From positions 992,001-1,056,000 of the forward strand of contig ML240445.1 in NCBI GenBank assembly GCA_004835665.1: 64,000 nt of DNA. Direction: 5' to 3'. Both the position numbers and the translations under genes were made by a program. A model generated the notes under the pieces. The model did not search any database. It was not told the origin of the DNA and saw only the letters and a program-made list of their open reading frames with translations. This DNA is from Phoma sp. XZ068. Its lineage: Eukaryota > Ascomycota > Dothideomycetes > Pleosporales > Didymellaceae. Shown here in pieces: positions 41,389 to 52,212 of this stretch. Numbering within the stretch: position 1 is the stretch's first letter; each line of letters opens with the position of its first letter.

Positions 41389-43754
41389 ATGCCACCACGA
41401 GCGCGGGGCACGCAGCGAGGTATGTGGTTAAGACCACATGAGATGGTGAACAAGCTAACATATACAGATGCTGATACTATTCGTATCCTCGTCGCCACAG
41501 ACAGCCACGTCGGCTACAACGAACGCGATGCGTACCGCCAGGACGACAGCTGGAAGACTTTCGACGAAGTGATGTCTTTGGCCAAGGAGCATGACGTCGA
41601 CATGGTCTTGCACGCTGGAGACCTATTCCACGAGAATAAGCCTTCACGAAAGTCAATGTACCATGTTATGCGCTCCATACGCCAGAACTGTTTGGGGGAG
41701 AAGCCTTGTGAGCTGGAAATGCTGAGTGACGCAAGCGAGAACTTCGGTGGGATCTTCGACCATGTGAACTACGAGGATGAGGACATTAACGTGGCCATAC
41801 CGGTATTCGCAATTCACGGCAATCACGATGACCCATCCGGCGAAGGGTCCTTTTCACCACTGGACTTGTTGCAAGCGTCTGGTCTGGTTAACTACTTTGG
41901 ACGCACCCCAGAAGTCGACAAGATCGCGGTCAAGCCTGTACTTCTCCAGAAAGGTCGTACAAAGCTCGCACTATACGGGCTCAGCAACGTTCGTGACGAG
42001 CGATTGTTTCATACATGGCGAGACGGCAACGTCAAGTTCTTCCAACCTGGTACACAGAAAGACGAATGGTTCAACATCATGAGTGTTCACCAAAACCATC
42101 ACGCGCACACAGCCACAAGCTATTTACCAGAAAACTTCCTACCTGACTTTATGGACCTTGTAGTCTGGGGTCACGAACATGAGTGCCTGATTGACCCACG
42201 CTACAACCCAGAAATGGGCTTCTATGTGATGCAGCCAGGGTCATCTGTTGCTACCTCTCTGATGCCTGGAGAAGCTGTACCGAAGCATGTTGCTATTTTG
42301 AGCGTTACTGGGAAGGAATTCAAGTCGGAAAGCATTCGCCTGAAGTCGGTTCGCCCCTTCATTATGAAAGAGATTGTGCTGGCGGAGGAAAAGGAGATCA
42401 AAGAGAAAGAGCTTTGGCGAACGTCAGACAATCGCGCGAAGATCACACAACATCTGAACCAGATTGTCGAAGACCTCATTGATGAGGCCAAGAGGGAGTG
42501 GCTTGAGCTTCAGGATGATCGTGACGAGAATGATGAAATAGAAGTTCCTCGTCCTTTGGTGCGCCTGCGCGTTGAATACACAGCCCCTCAGCCGGGCGAG
42601 TTCAACATCGAGAATCCACAGCGCTTCTCGAATCGATTTATGGATCGTGTCGCCAATGTGAACGATATCGTTCAATTTCACCGCAAAAAGAAGGCTGCTA
42701 CTCGTAAGTTTGCTACCACTGTGAAGCAGGACATCAACTGACTGATGACAAGGTACGCTCAAGAACAGCGCTGAAATGCCGGATGAGAAGACCATGGCGG
42801 AGATCACACTAAGTACTGTGGGGGTGGACAAACTTGTCAAAGAGTTCCTCACAGCACAATCTTTGACCATCTTGCCGCAGAATTCGTTCGGAGATGCGGT
42901 GTCGCAGTTCGTAAACAAAGACGACAAGCACGCTATGGAGCAGTTCGTGAACGAGAGCCTGAAGAATCAACTAAAGCATCTGATGGATGCGAATGAAGTC
43001 GACGAGTCCGAGATCGCCAATGAAATGGAGCAATATCGATCACAACTGGAGGATCTCTTTGCTTCGGGCCAGCTCAAGAAGACTCGCAAATCTAAAACCA
43101 AACCAAAGCCAGTGACTTGGGACAGCGAGGAAGATGGACCGTGGAATGACCAACCTGGAGCACTGATACGCTCAGACAATGAAGCCGAGAAGGATGACGA
43201 TGACTTGGGCTCTATACCAACGCGAAAGCCTGCTGCACGCGGCCGTGCAAAAGCTACGGGGACAACTCGTCAAACGGCGGCGGCAAAGAAAGCCGCCCCT
43301 GCTGCGAAATCCACGCGTGGCAAGAAGAAGCTTGTGGAGGAAGAGGAAGAAGATGAGGATGGCGACGCAATCATGATTAGTGACGACGACGAAGAGAGCG
43401 CAGAAGACTTATTCGTCAAGCCGGCAAAGAAGGCGCTAGCAAAGAAGACTGCGCCAGCTGCAAAGGCACCAGCTAGGGCGAAGTCCCCTGTCAAGAAGAC
43501 ACCAGCACCTGCGCGGACAAGAGCGCCAGCGGCGGCCAAGCAGACTACGTTGAATTTCTCCCAGCCCTCCACACAACGCAGCCAGCCCGCGCGAGGTACT
43601 GTGTCGCGGGGAAAGAAGGCTGCTGAGCCTGTAAGTAATCCCCTGACCGGCTAAGAGATAGTAACCTGATGTTAAGCAGAGTGACGATGAGATCTCCGAT
43701 GATGACGATGCATTCGAGCCAGCGCCGACCACGAGGGCAACCCGTAGGAGGTGA
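41389..43754 (+). CDS. MRE11: Double-strand break repair nuclease Mre11
   Basis: Exons 41389-41419, 41468-42703, 42753-43630 and 43680-43754 give 739 aa. Intron 1 is 48 nt, a multiple of three, so the unspliced frame stays open; but the spliced start MPPRARGTQRDADTIRILVATDSHVGY matches the family. Phosphodiesterase motifs are all present: ATDSHVGY, HAGDLFHENKPS, AIHGNHDDPSG, VHQNHHAHT and VVWGHEHEC, holding two Mn ions. The capping domain and the Mre11 DNA-binding domain (FNIENPQRFSNRFMDRVANVNDIVQFHRKKK) follow, then an acidic/Lys/Ala-rich, poorly ordered C-terminus ending DDDDAFEPAPTTRATRRR. With Rad50 and Nbs1/Xrs2 it processes broken DNA ends. The last exon is 75 nt. Confidence 0.97.
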
Positions 43755-44553
43755 GCTGATGATACGCAATGGAGCAACTGATCAATGGTGTGGTAAGATA
43801 TATTGAGTACGGATTCCAGATCGGTGTTATACGGCCCAGTTCTATACTGCATAGCGAAGGCGTCCATCAAGAGATTGCAATCGATACTCACACACATCCC
43901 ATTACGTTTATGATGTGGCATCCAGGCGCGAAAGGTCCACCTGCACAATTCTGATAATTTGTGTACCCTCTGTGACCGTTCACTGTGCATCGTATCACTC
44001 CAGCAGAAGTGTTGGCAGTGCGCGTTCCTGCTCGTCGTGTATTGGCCAGGCTTTGGCAGTTGCACCATACACGCACCTGCTTCGATCTTGACCTCTCCAC
44101 AGTCCGGCCTTCTTTAGCCTTTCCATCTCATCCACTCTTTCCTATGCAGAACGATATCTACGTACCAATTGAGGGAGGTGCATCAGGATGCACGCAATAA
44201 CCTCCCGTCTCTTGCTTCTTCCCTCCATCTTCACAACACACTCATTCGTCTTCCATCTTCTTGACCGTCTTCTTTCGCATTGCTGTTCTCCGGCTTTTTG
44301 GATAGCTGCCACTCGTTCGCTTTGCACTTTTCCTTAGATCAGTGTTGAGGTATGTCGACATCGATGCAGTTTCCGTGCTGGTGGAGTGCTTTAGGTGGTG
44401 GACGCATACTGACAAGTACTGTAGGATATTCGCATCACACCATTCACATCTTGCTCGGCTGGAGTAACACGACTGCTTCACCTAGACACAACTGACCAGG
44501 ACGCCAACGTACGGATCCACCGCATACCCGCACAGGGTGACGGATCCTCCGTC
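43755..44553. promoter_or_regulatory. Intergenic region upstream of the probable eIF4E-binding gene
   Basis: About 800 bp after MRE11. From ~44,100 to ~44,300 the plus strand is strongly C/T-rich (CTTCTTCCCTCCATCTTC, CTTTCCATCTCATCC), as in fungal core promoters and 5' leaders. No gene is supported. Confidence 0.45.
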
Positions 44554-47500
44554 ATGGCTCCTGCATACAAGGTGGAGGAGCTGCTCGCCCTGCGCGACTC
44601 GGTTTCGGAATCAGCTGTGTCGTTGGACAAGTTTGCCGATGAGGATGCTATCAAGGGTAAGCGTTGACCTTGCCTTCACTACTCACCATTCACCTCACCA
44701 CCCTGCAGTTCTGCTTTCGCACCCCACTTGCACCGTTAGCCCTCGCCGCTTGCGTATCACTTCCACCATCACTCAGCCCTGCTCTTCAGCCATCTGATAC
44801 TGCCCATTACATCAACACTGACTTGTTCTTAAGAACACGTCCTGCGTCCTTGCGTCTCTGCGCAGTTGATCAGCCGTAGGTCCGACAGAAGCCTACGACC
44901 GTTCGTGCCCAGAGCAGCTGCACCTGAAGCGCCTCGCGAGGTTACCCCAGAAGTAGTTCCGGCAACTGCCACTACAGCGACCTACAAACGACCATCACCA
45001 TCACCATCTGTCAAGCGCGGCAAAGCAGAGAGACTTCTCAAGGAACACGGTAGTCCTCCTGGTTTGCGAGTGACAGCAGGCGGACGCATCGTACCTGGAG
45101 ATCTTCCACCCTTAGGTTCTCGGCCCAGCTTCAACATCTACAACCCCCAGGCTCTACGCGCTGCGCCCAGCAATACTATGGCTGCGCAAACACAGCCATC
45201 TTCGAACAACACGGCTCGTATTGAGATCGTTAGCGGCCAGCCCATTGTTGTTGTTGGCGACCGCATGTTCACCCTTCCTGCAATGAGCAGCGCATCTACA
45301 GTGCCCGGAACGACACCAGTGACCGACGAAGCATTTGCCAAACAGGTCAATGGTGCTGCTTCTATCTCAACTCAGAGTGCTCTGCCTGGGCTATCGTTTG
45401 GTCCATTGCGCACCAGCTCTCAGACACCATCCGCAGGACTGGACCTCCAAACGCTCAAGACCCAGCAGGCTGTCAAGAAGCAGGAGCTTCGAACCGTTGA
45501 ACAAACTGAGGTGTTGCAATCCGGCCACCAGACGGAAGCTTGGCGAGCTACCATGATCGAGAAGAAGAGGGCTCTGATTGTTGAGCTTGATTCGCTACGC
45601 AAGCATATCTCAGCCCTCGAATCTGATCCTACGACCGCGAATCAGCAGAATGCTTCAACGAACCCGATCGGCACGATGGCGGCACCAACTCCTCTTTCGT
45701 CTTTGATGCCTCCATACCAGCAGCCACTCGCTCAGCCAATGTATGGGTACCCTGAAACGAACCCTTACGCATCAGTGATGATGTATCCACCACCTTTCGG
45801 TACCTTCTCAAGCTTTCCGAGTGTGGATCCAACGCCGTTCGTTCAACCTCCCGTACATCCCATTCCCCACTCTCCTGGGTCGAGCAATCGACGCTCGCGT
45901 GCCATCGAGATCAAACCACCACGCGACGAGTCCAAGAAGCAAGCTTCGTCCGCCTTAGACCCCAAAAGCCCAACATACGAACCAAAGTCCGACTCAGTCA
46001 AGGATACTGTCCCTCCAACACCTTCACCAAACAAACGTTCAACTTGGCGTCAGCAAGAAGCTCTGTCCGATGCACAGCTAAGCCGAGCGCTGTCTCACAA
46101 GCTCAGCCTGTCGAGCGTAGACACTACAGACTTCTTTCCTACAAACACTCACGAGCATTCATCCACTCGAGTGGCTCCACGGACTAATGCAACCCAGCCA
46201 ACCCGGAATGATGACAGAGTCGGTCCAGCGACCCCAGAGAAGAGTTGGCCTGCGAGTCCTTGGAACGAGGGCAACACGAGCCGATCGAGGAACGATGAAC
46301 CGGCACCAAAGATTGGATCTTGGCCAGAGGTGTTTGGGAAGCCACAATCTCTCTCACCCCGAAAGCAAGAAGCATCGAATCTATCATCGTTAACCTCACA
46401 AGGCCGTGCTCTGCAGACGGGTAACAGCCTGCACACCACCTGCAGCAACACCAGAACTACCCCAACCCACTCTCAGCAGCGAACCACAACTGACGAAACC
46501 TGGCCGTTCAACATGCCCAAACCTGTGGCACACATCCCTTGCACCTATCAGGAAGGGTTCCAGGCTGGTTACGACCACGTCGGCATGCCTGACAGCCCTG
46601 AAGTATTACAAGGATACATCCAAGGGCTTCTGACCTTCCTGGCCGACTCTTTGAACAATCGCCGCAGCAGCGCGTCTGCTCGTGAATCATATCAACACAC
46701 CGCCGAATCTCACCCATCATCGCTACATGGCCTTGTCACTAATTCCACACCTCACGACTCGGCCATCAGCATGACTTTCAGTCGTAATGATGCTGCAATA
46801 GGCAGCCAAGAGAATGTGCGCACCAGTCAGGCCAATGGAACTATGACCTCTCGTCAAAACTTTGCATATACTCCACAAGGCACTATTCGTAATGCACTGT
46901 CTTCTTTTACTTCAGCCATCGACCTCACACAGGAGTCGCGCAACCTTAGTGATCTGAGCACAAAATACCCTAACCCTGCTGGCTTATTTCCCGAGAGGAT
47001 GCCCAAGGGTAGTCGAGACGCACCGACATTTCCAAGTCCCGAGACTGAGATGAGCAAGCCACTGGAGAAAGGTAGTGCACCCCGCTCGAGTGTGCAGGTG
47101 GTGAACAACATCATCGGCCGCCAGCTCTCTGGCAATCAGCTCACCGTTCGAGCCAACGCCAACGTTCCGACGATGCAGCGCTTCTACCCAGTTCACAAAG
47201 AAGTCGGTCCTAGTGGTTATGGTGGAAACATCATACCCACAGCTCGGCCTTTCGCTAACAACCGCGTCTCAGGACTAGACGGTGCCATGGATGATCTTGC
47301 TGACTTGGTTATGGAGACGAGCGTCGATGACGGCCGTTCGCCTGTCACTCGTCCATCTCAAGCAACAGGTGTGCCGGTGTCTGTCGAGGCTGAAGAGAGG
47401 GGCGCTTCCTGCTTCAAGCCCTCCAGCGGAAAGGGCAAACAGAAGACGACTTCATCACCAAACAAGCCTACTGGGTCTGCACAAGGCAGGGCAGTATCTT

Positions 47501-47748
47501 CGCCCGCTAATGCGCCGAGCTCTCCCAAGAAGTCTGGTGAACTTTCTCCTGCGAAAGCGAGACTTGAGCAAGTCACCAACAGGTTCAGACGGTCGAAGAA
47601 GGATGACCCTCGCGGCATGTCACTGGAGGACAAGGTGAAGCGTTCGGAGAGGTGGAGGAAGCGTTTCGACCAAATCAAGCAGACGGAGAAGGCGGAAATT
47701 GAGAAGTACCGCGAGGACGAGAGCCGTCGAAGCGGCGGTCGACGCTGA
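44554..47748 (+). CDS. Probable eIF4E-binding, largely disordered protein (4E-T-like N-terminus)
   Basis: Exons 44554-44656 and 44834-47748 are separated by a 177-nt intron, long for this window. The product is 1,005 aa. Several acceptors near the start of exon 2 were tested; only TTCTTAAG at 44,833 restores frame with the phase-1 donor and gives DEDAIKEHVLRP, then SRRSDRSLRPF. The N-terminus MAPAYKVEELLALRDS contains Y5-x4-L10-L11, the canonical YxxxxL-phi eIF4E-binding motif, in a context like animal 4E-T (YTKEELL). Most of the rest is Ser/Pro/Thr/Gln-rich, with a short predicted coiled coil (~225-280), a conserved-looking helix EGFQAGYDHVGMPDSPEVLQGYIQGLLTFLADSL (~600) and a very basic C-terminus (RFRRSKKDD...RSERWRKRFDQIKQTEKAE). 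Role in translational repression or mRNA decay is inference. Confidence 0.8.
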
Positions 47749-49231
47749 GCAATTCTCACGTTAGACTTACAGCTTGGATAGATCCTGGCTGTTTGCTTCA
47801 CGTCGACCATGGACCTCTCCTCTGCCCTGAATTGGGTTCAATACCTACTCATGGTCATCTCACTTCATGGGTGTGCGCCTGAATGCCTACTCATGGGCTT
47901 TACCATTCGATCATCTTTCCTACGCAGTTCACAGGATATTGCAGATTGTACACAAGGTTACAGCGTTGTCTGATGGCAGTGCACTACAGGGGTATTGGTA
48001 ATTGACGGTTGCGGGCAGTTGAAGTCGGCTCGAGCCGACTTGCAGTTAGACTGCGGCCGAGCTTTGTCTCTTCGACACATTGCTCAGGCTATTAGGACGA
48101 TATAGTTATGTGGTGGACATGGTCAGCTTTTGCATAGTATAATAAAATAATGGTTGAAAAGCACTGGTGCGACAATGTGGTGATGTTGGTTTGTAAGGAT
48201 GGTGTGAGCACCGATGGCGATTCAGCCGAGATGGACAAGGGAGGCTGGGTGGAGCTACCCCAAATGGCAGAGGGTTCTAGAACGAATCGAGAAAGTAGCG
48301 CAGAGCAGCAGCGGCCCGGTGAATTGGCAGGTCTGCCAACACAGCTAAACAAGATGCGGCAGAGGCAGCCGGAGGAGACAGGTCAAGTCGGAGGGCAGAT
48401 GGCACAATCAGCAATGCAACATGGGCAAGACAAGAATACGACTCAGGGTGTGCACGATGACGTTGGGGTGTTGTTGTGTGCTGATAAATCGAGGATGGTA
48501 GCATCGTGGGGGAGATGCCGGTTGGAGGGTTTGGCGAGGCGCAGTGGCCGCGGATGGCGGATGGCGGATAAGTTTACTAGAGACATTGCGTTTGTACATG
48601 GCTTGCGCGTTGCTTGCAAAGCAGGACCGTGGGGGGGATGGACTGATGCGTGGATTGCTAGAAAGCAGCCTTCACGAAGTCGGTCTCCTCGCCTGCACTC
48701 CGCTGCTCTTCGCCTGCGCTCGGCGTCGACGACTGCTCTCCGCTGTTCGCCCGTCGCAGCTTCACACGCGGCTTCCGTTGGCTAGCCTCAGCAACCAGGG
48801 TTCCAGAGGCCCCGCTTCCCTATCCATCATTCGCCGCTGCACTTTTGGCGCGGTCACGGCTCTCAGGCGTGCCCAGCACCCTGTATCGACCGCCAGACTA
48901 CTTCACGCTGCCGCACCCTCTGGCTTGCTCTGGCCTGCAGTGAAGACTCGCTGCACCGCTGCACCCCCAGCCCGCATTCCTCCCGCCTGCACGCCCGCCG
49001 CCCGCGAGCGACATTCTTTCGAGCCGGCCGCAGCACCGCTCCAGCGCGCGCTCCAGCCACAGACGCCCCGGCAGCCCTGCTATCGACCATCGACATCACC
49101 CAGCTCGGCCATGGCCCACTGACCCACTCACCACTCATCGACCACGCCGACCTCTGCAGCCCTCCCCCGACCACGGCTCTGCGACGCCGCGCCGCCTGTC
49201 TGCCGCCGCACCACGCCCTCGCCCTCCCGCA
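47749..49231. promoter_or_regulatory. Intergenic region and long GC-rich leader of the AGC kinase
   Basis: About 1.5 kb. A 20-bp perfect palindrome lies at 48,022-48,041 soon after the upstream gene. From ~48,650 to 49,231 the plus strand is very C-rich and open in one frame for 192 codons, but that frame has no domain and biased Ala/Arg/Pro composition, so I read it as promoter and 5' leader of the kinase. Confidence 0.45.
48022..48041. repeat. 20-bp perfect palindrome
   Basis: AAGTCGGCTCGAGCCGACTT equals its own reverse complement. It lies 274 bp after the stop of the 1,005-aa protein gene and is flanked on both sides by GCAGTT. It could form a stem at the 3' end of the transcript or bind a dimeric regulator. 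Confidence 0.9.
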
Positions 49232-51323
49232 ATGACGCAGCTCTTCAGCTCCTCGCACTCGTCCACCAACGCCGCCATGACGGAGAAGCGCGCCTTCTCC
49301 GGCAACCCGCTGTCCACCAACAAGCCCGCCAACGCCAAGGACGGCCAGGTCTCGCAGCGCATCAAGAACTTCTTCCGCATCAACAGCGGCGCCGACACGC
49401 GTAAACACTCGGACGAGGCCAATGGCACCTCGACCCCCAAGAGCGAGAAGACGGGCTCGCGCCACTCCCGCTTCCTGCCACACATCTCCCGCAACCGCTC
49501 CACCACCGTCACGAGCGAGGGCAATCCGCTGGACGACTCTGTCTCACCCACCGCACACGCCAACCCCTACTTCCAGCACCAGGGTCCGCCCGCCCTCCGC
49601 CACCACAACGCCGGTAGCGTACCATCCACGCCGCCCGACACCCCCGGCATACCAACCACCAAGATAGATGCAGTCAGTGGAGCGAATGACCAGGCCACTG
49701 CCGCTGGGAAAGAGGAATTGGCCAGGAAGCTGCGACGAGTAGCCTCTGCGCCCAACGCCCAGGGTCTCTTCTCCTCGGGCAAGTCGACGGACAGGCCGCA
49801 GACCGCAGAACTCGCCAAGCAGCCCGTCCTGCTCCACCCCAATTCCTCGACGCTCAGCATGGTGGAGACGGTCCAGCAAGACGACCACCTGACACCCATG
49901 GACACGTCCAAGGGCATTCCCACCCCTGGTCAGATTCGCCAGTCGGTCGCTTTCCGGAGAACATACAGCTCCAACTCGATCAAGGTTCGCAATGTGGAGG
50001 TCGGGCCGGGCAGCTTCGACAAGATCAAGCTGATTGGCAAGGGCGATGTTGGCAAGGTGTACTTGGTACGGGAGAAGAAATCGAGCAGGCTATATGCCAT
50101 GAAGGGTGCGTTCAACCGGTCGAATCTATTGACTATGCTAACACACTGCAGTGCTGAGCAAAAAGGAGATGATCAAGCGCAACAAGATCAAGCGAGCCCT
50201 CGCTGAGCAGGAGATCCTGGCTACCAGCAACCACCCCTTTATTGTTACACTATACCACTCGTTCCAGTCTGAAGACCACCTCTACCTCTGCATGGAATAC
50301 TGCAGCGGCGGTGAGTTCTTCAGGGCTCTGCAGACTCGACCGAACAAATGCGTGGACGAGGATGCCGCGCGCTTCTATGCTGCTGAAGTCACAGCCGCAC
50401 TAGAGTATTTGCATCTGATGGGTTTCATCTATCGCGATCTGAAGCCAGAGAGTACGTCGTTCCTTTACCCAGAAATCTTCTCCGCTAACTGTCCCAGACA
50501 TCCTGCTGCACCAGTCCGGCCATATCATGTTGTCAGACTTCGATCTGTCGAAACAGTCAGAACCCGGCGGTCGTCCAACAATGATCCTCAGCGGCCGCAA
50601 TGGCACCTCCTCGAGCAACCTACCAACGATAGACACGAAGTCGTGTATTAACAACTTCCGCACAAACTCGTTTGTAGGCACGGAGGAGTACATTGCGCCC
50701 GAGGTGATCAAAGGCTGTGGACACACGAGTGCTGTTGATTGGTGGACACTTGGTATCTTGATCTACGAGATGCTGTACGGAACAACGCCTTTCAAGGGCA
50801 AGAACCGCAATGCTACTTTTGCCAACATCTTGAGGGATGAGGTGCCATTCCCTGAAGGGTCTGGTTCGCCGCCAGTCTCCAAGTAAGTGCTGCTTGACCC
50901 CCTACCTTACCAAATACTAACAATTGCAGCCTTTGCAAGTCGCTCATTCGTAAGCTCCTCATCAAGGACGAGACTCGACGACTAGGATCGCGTGCTGGTG
51001 CTTCCGATATCAAGACCGCACCCTTCTTCCGCACCACACAATGGGCGCTGCTGCGTCACTCGAAGCCTCCCATCATTCCTCACCAGGGCCACGGAATTGA
51101 GACACCCAACTTTAGAAATGTAAAAGAGAGCCAGAGTGTCGACATTGGATCGTCAAAGGTCAAGGGTGTGCCACTGGACTCTGGCCTCGCGACTCCGATG
51201 GGTGAGATTGCGGATCCTTTCGAGGAGTTCAACAGCGTCACCTTACACCACGATGGCGACGACCACAGCCACGGGTCGACCGACCACGAACACCTCGCAC
51301 AGCAGAATTCAGGCTCGAGGTAG
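49232..51323 (+). CDS. nrc-2: AGC-family Ser/Thr kinase, NRC-2/Fpk1 flippase-kinase type
   Basis: Exons 49232-50105, 50152-50451, 50498-50882 and 50930-51323 give 650 aa. A Ser/Pro-rich N-terminal ~255 residues precede the kinase domain: Gly loop IGKGDVGKVYLV, VAIK-type lysine in LYAMKVLSKKEM, catalytic YRDLKPENILL, DFDLS in place of DFG, an activation-loop insertion (SEPGGRPTMILSGRNG...), TEEYIAPEV and DWWTLGILIYEM. The RRLGSRAGASDIK segment and the C-terminal extension with FRNVKESQSVD complete the AGC pattern. The DFD motif and the insertion are hallmarks of NRC-2/Fpk1/Kin82, which regulate phospholipid flippases, polarity and hyphal growth (known of the family). The start could alternatively be the ATG 45 nt downstream. 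Confidence 0.95.
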
Positions 51324-51821
51324 TACTAATCGGGCCTGACTGCCATGTCGAAGTGGACAGGTATGCATTTTACACTACATATCGATATGGGAGGCGTTGT
51401 TATGCGTTTCTCTCACCTCCACTCCTTTACCACCCGCCGATAGATATTGGGCTCTTTTCTCACGGCACCGGCGTTTGTTGGAGCATGGACCTCAGGTCCC
51501 CTCGCGTCAAGAGGGTGACTGGGCGTCTTGTAAAATTCGGGCGTTTTTTTTCTTTCTACTTTTCTTTTCAATTATTCTAGGAGCGGTCATTGTTGGGCGA
51601 TGCGATTTCTTAGTCCCCCGTGAGGCGATGTGGGTGTGAGAGGATGGATGCATTGGCATGAGTAGCAATTGCATGCATTTGAAGATTTGGTGTGATTGAG
51701 TGTGATGTGTGCTTTGAGACCATGCGGTGAATTGTGCTGAAGTGTGTCAAATGTGAAAAAGTCTAGCTTTCTGAAAGTGCGTGTGAAGAATACTTTTTTG
51801 TTGGTTTTGGGGCATAGTATA

Positions 51822-51906
51822 TCTGCGTCTACATATACATCTGCGTCTACATATACATCTACGTCTACGTCTACATCTACGTCTACGTCTACGTCTACGC
51901 CTACGG
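51822..51906. repeat. Hexanucleotide (TCTACG)n/(TCTACATA)n array
   Basis: About 85 bp made of near-identical TCTACG and TCTACATA units. Units first alternate TCTGCGTCTACATATACA and then become a purer TCTACG run before decaying into CCTACGGCTATC. It is a simple-sequence array likely to vary in length between strains. Confidence 0.9.
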
Positions 51907-52007
51907 CTATCTCAACCATTATAGGTTTGAAATCTCCTCAACCTTTACCTCATCCTTCCCCACCTTTGACATACCCCGTTTTCAAAAAGAAGTTATCTGA
52001 ACACTTT

Positions 52008-52150
52008 CATGGCCAATTTTAGGGTATCGTACGTCTACACCTCACAATCCCAATCTACTCAGTCTTAGCCCCCTCAACTTTCACATCTTTCCGCCTCAAC
52101 ATAGCAACACCCTCCACACCCCGTCGGAGAAAGGAATTCAGCAAGTAGTT
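52008..52150 (-). repeat. Tandem partial copy of the TRM2 3' end
   Basis: On the minus strand this segment encodes GVEGVAMLRRKDVKVEGAKTE and then TAG at 52,055-52,057, closely matching the real TRM2 C-terminus (HVEGVAVLRRKDVKSKGVDAEEAKTE). Both copies are followed by the block GCCAATTTTAGGGTATC, at 52,012 and 52,156, so the repeat unit is about 144 bp. A third, weaker copy may extend from about 51,935 to 52,003. Confidence 0.8.
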
Positions 52151-52212
52151 TCATTGCCAATTTTAGGGTATCTTACACCTACAGTCTAGCCTTGTGTTAT
52201 AGTTTGTACAGT

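Larger units (their letters stand above)
51324..52212. other. Repeat-rich spacer between kinase and TRM2
   Basis: About 890 bp between convergent genes. It contains a TACGTC-type hexamer array (51,822-51,906) and one clear plus one weaker copy of the TRM2 3' end. Minus-strand frames through the hexamers encode Asp-Val runs and are not credible genes. Confidence 0.6.

Noticed and set aside
44866..44889. Exon 2 of the 1,005-aa gene starting at GCGCAG, GATCAG or CCGTAG
   Set aside because: These acceptors do not match the phase-1 donor; only TTCTTAAG at 44,833 keeps frame and gives the expected EHVLRP sequence.
48544..49122. 192-codon ORF before the kinase
   Set aside because: Composition is Ala/Arg/Pro-biased and it lies in a C-rich leader; more likely promoter and 5' UTR.
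51587..51919. Minus-strand ORF with Asp-Val runs
   Set aside because: The runs come from the hexamer array read in one frame; not a credible protein.
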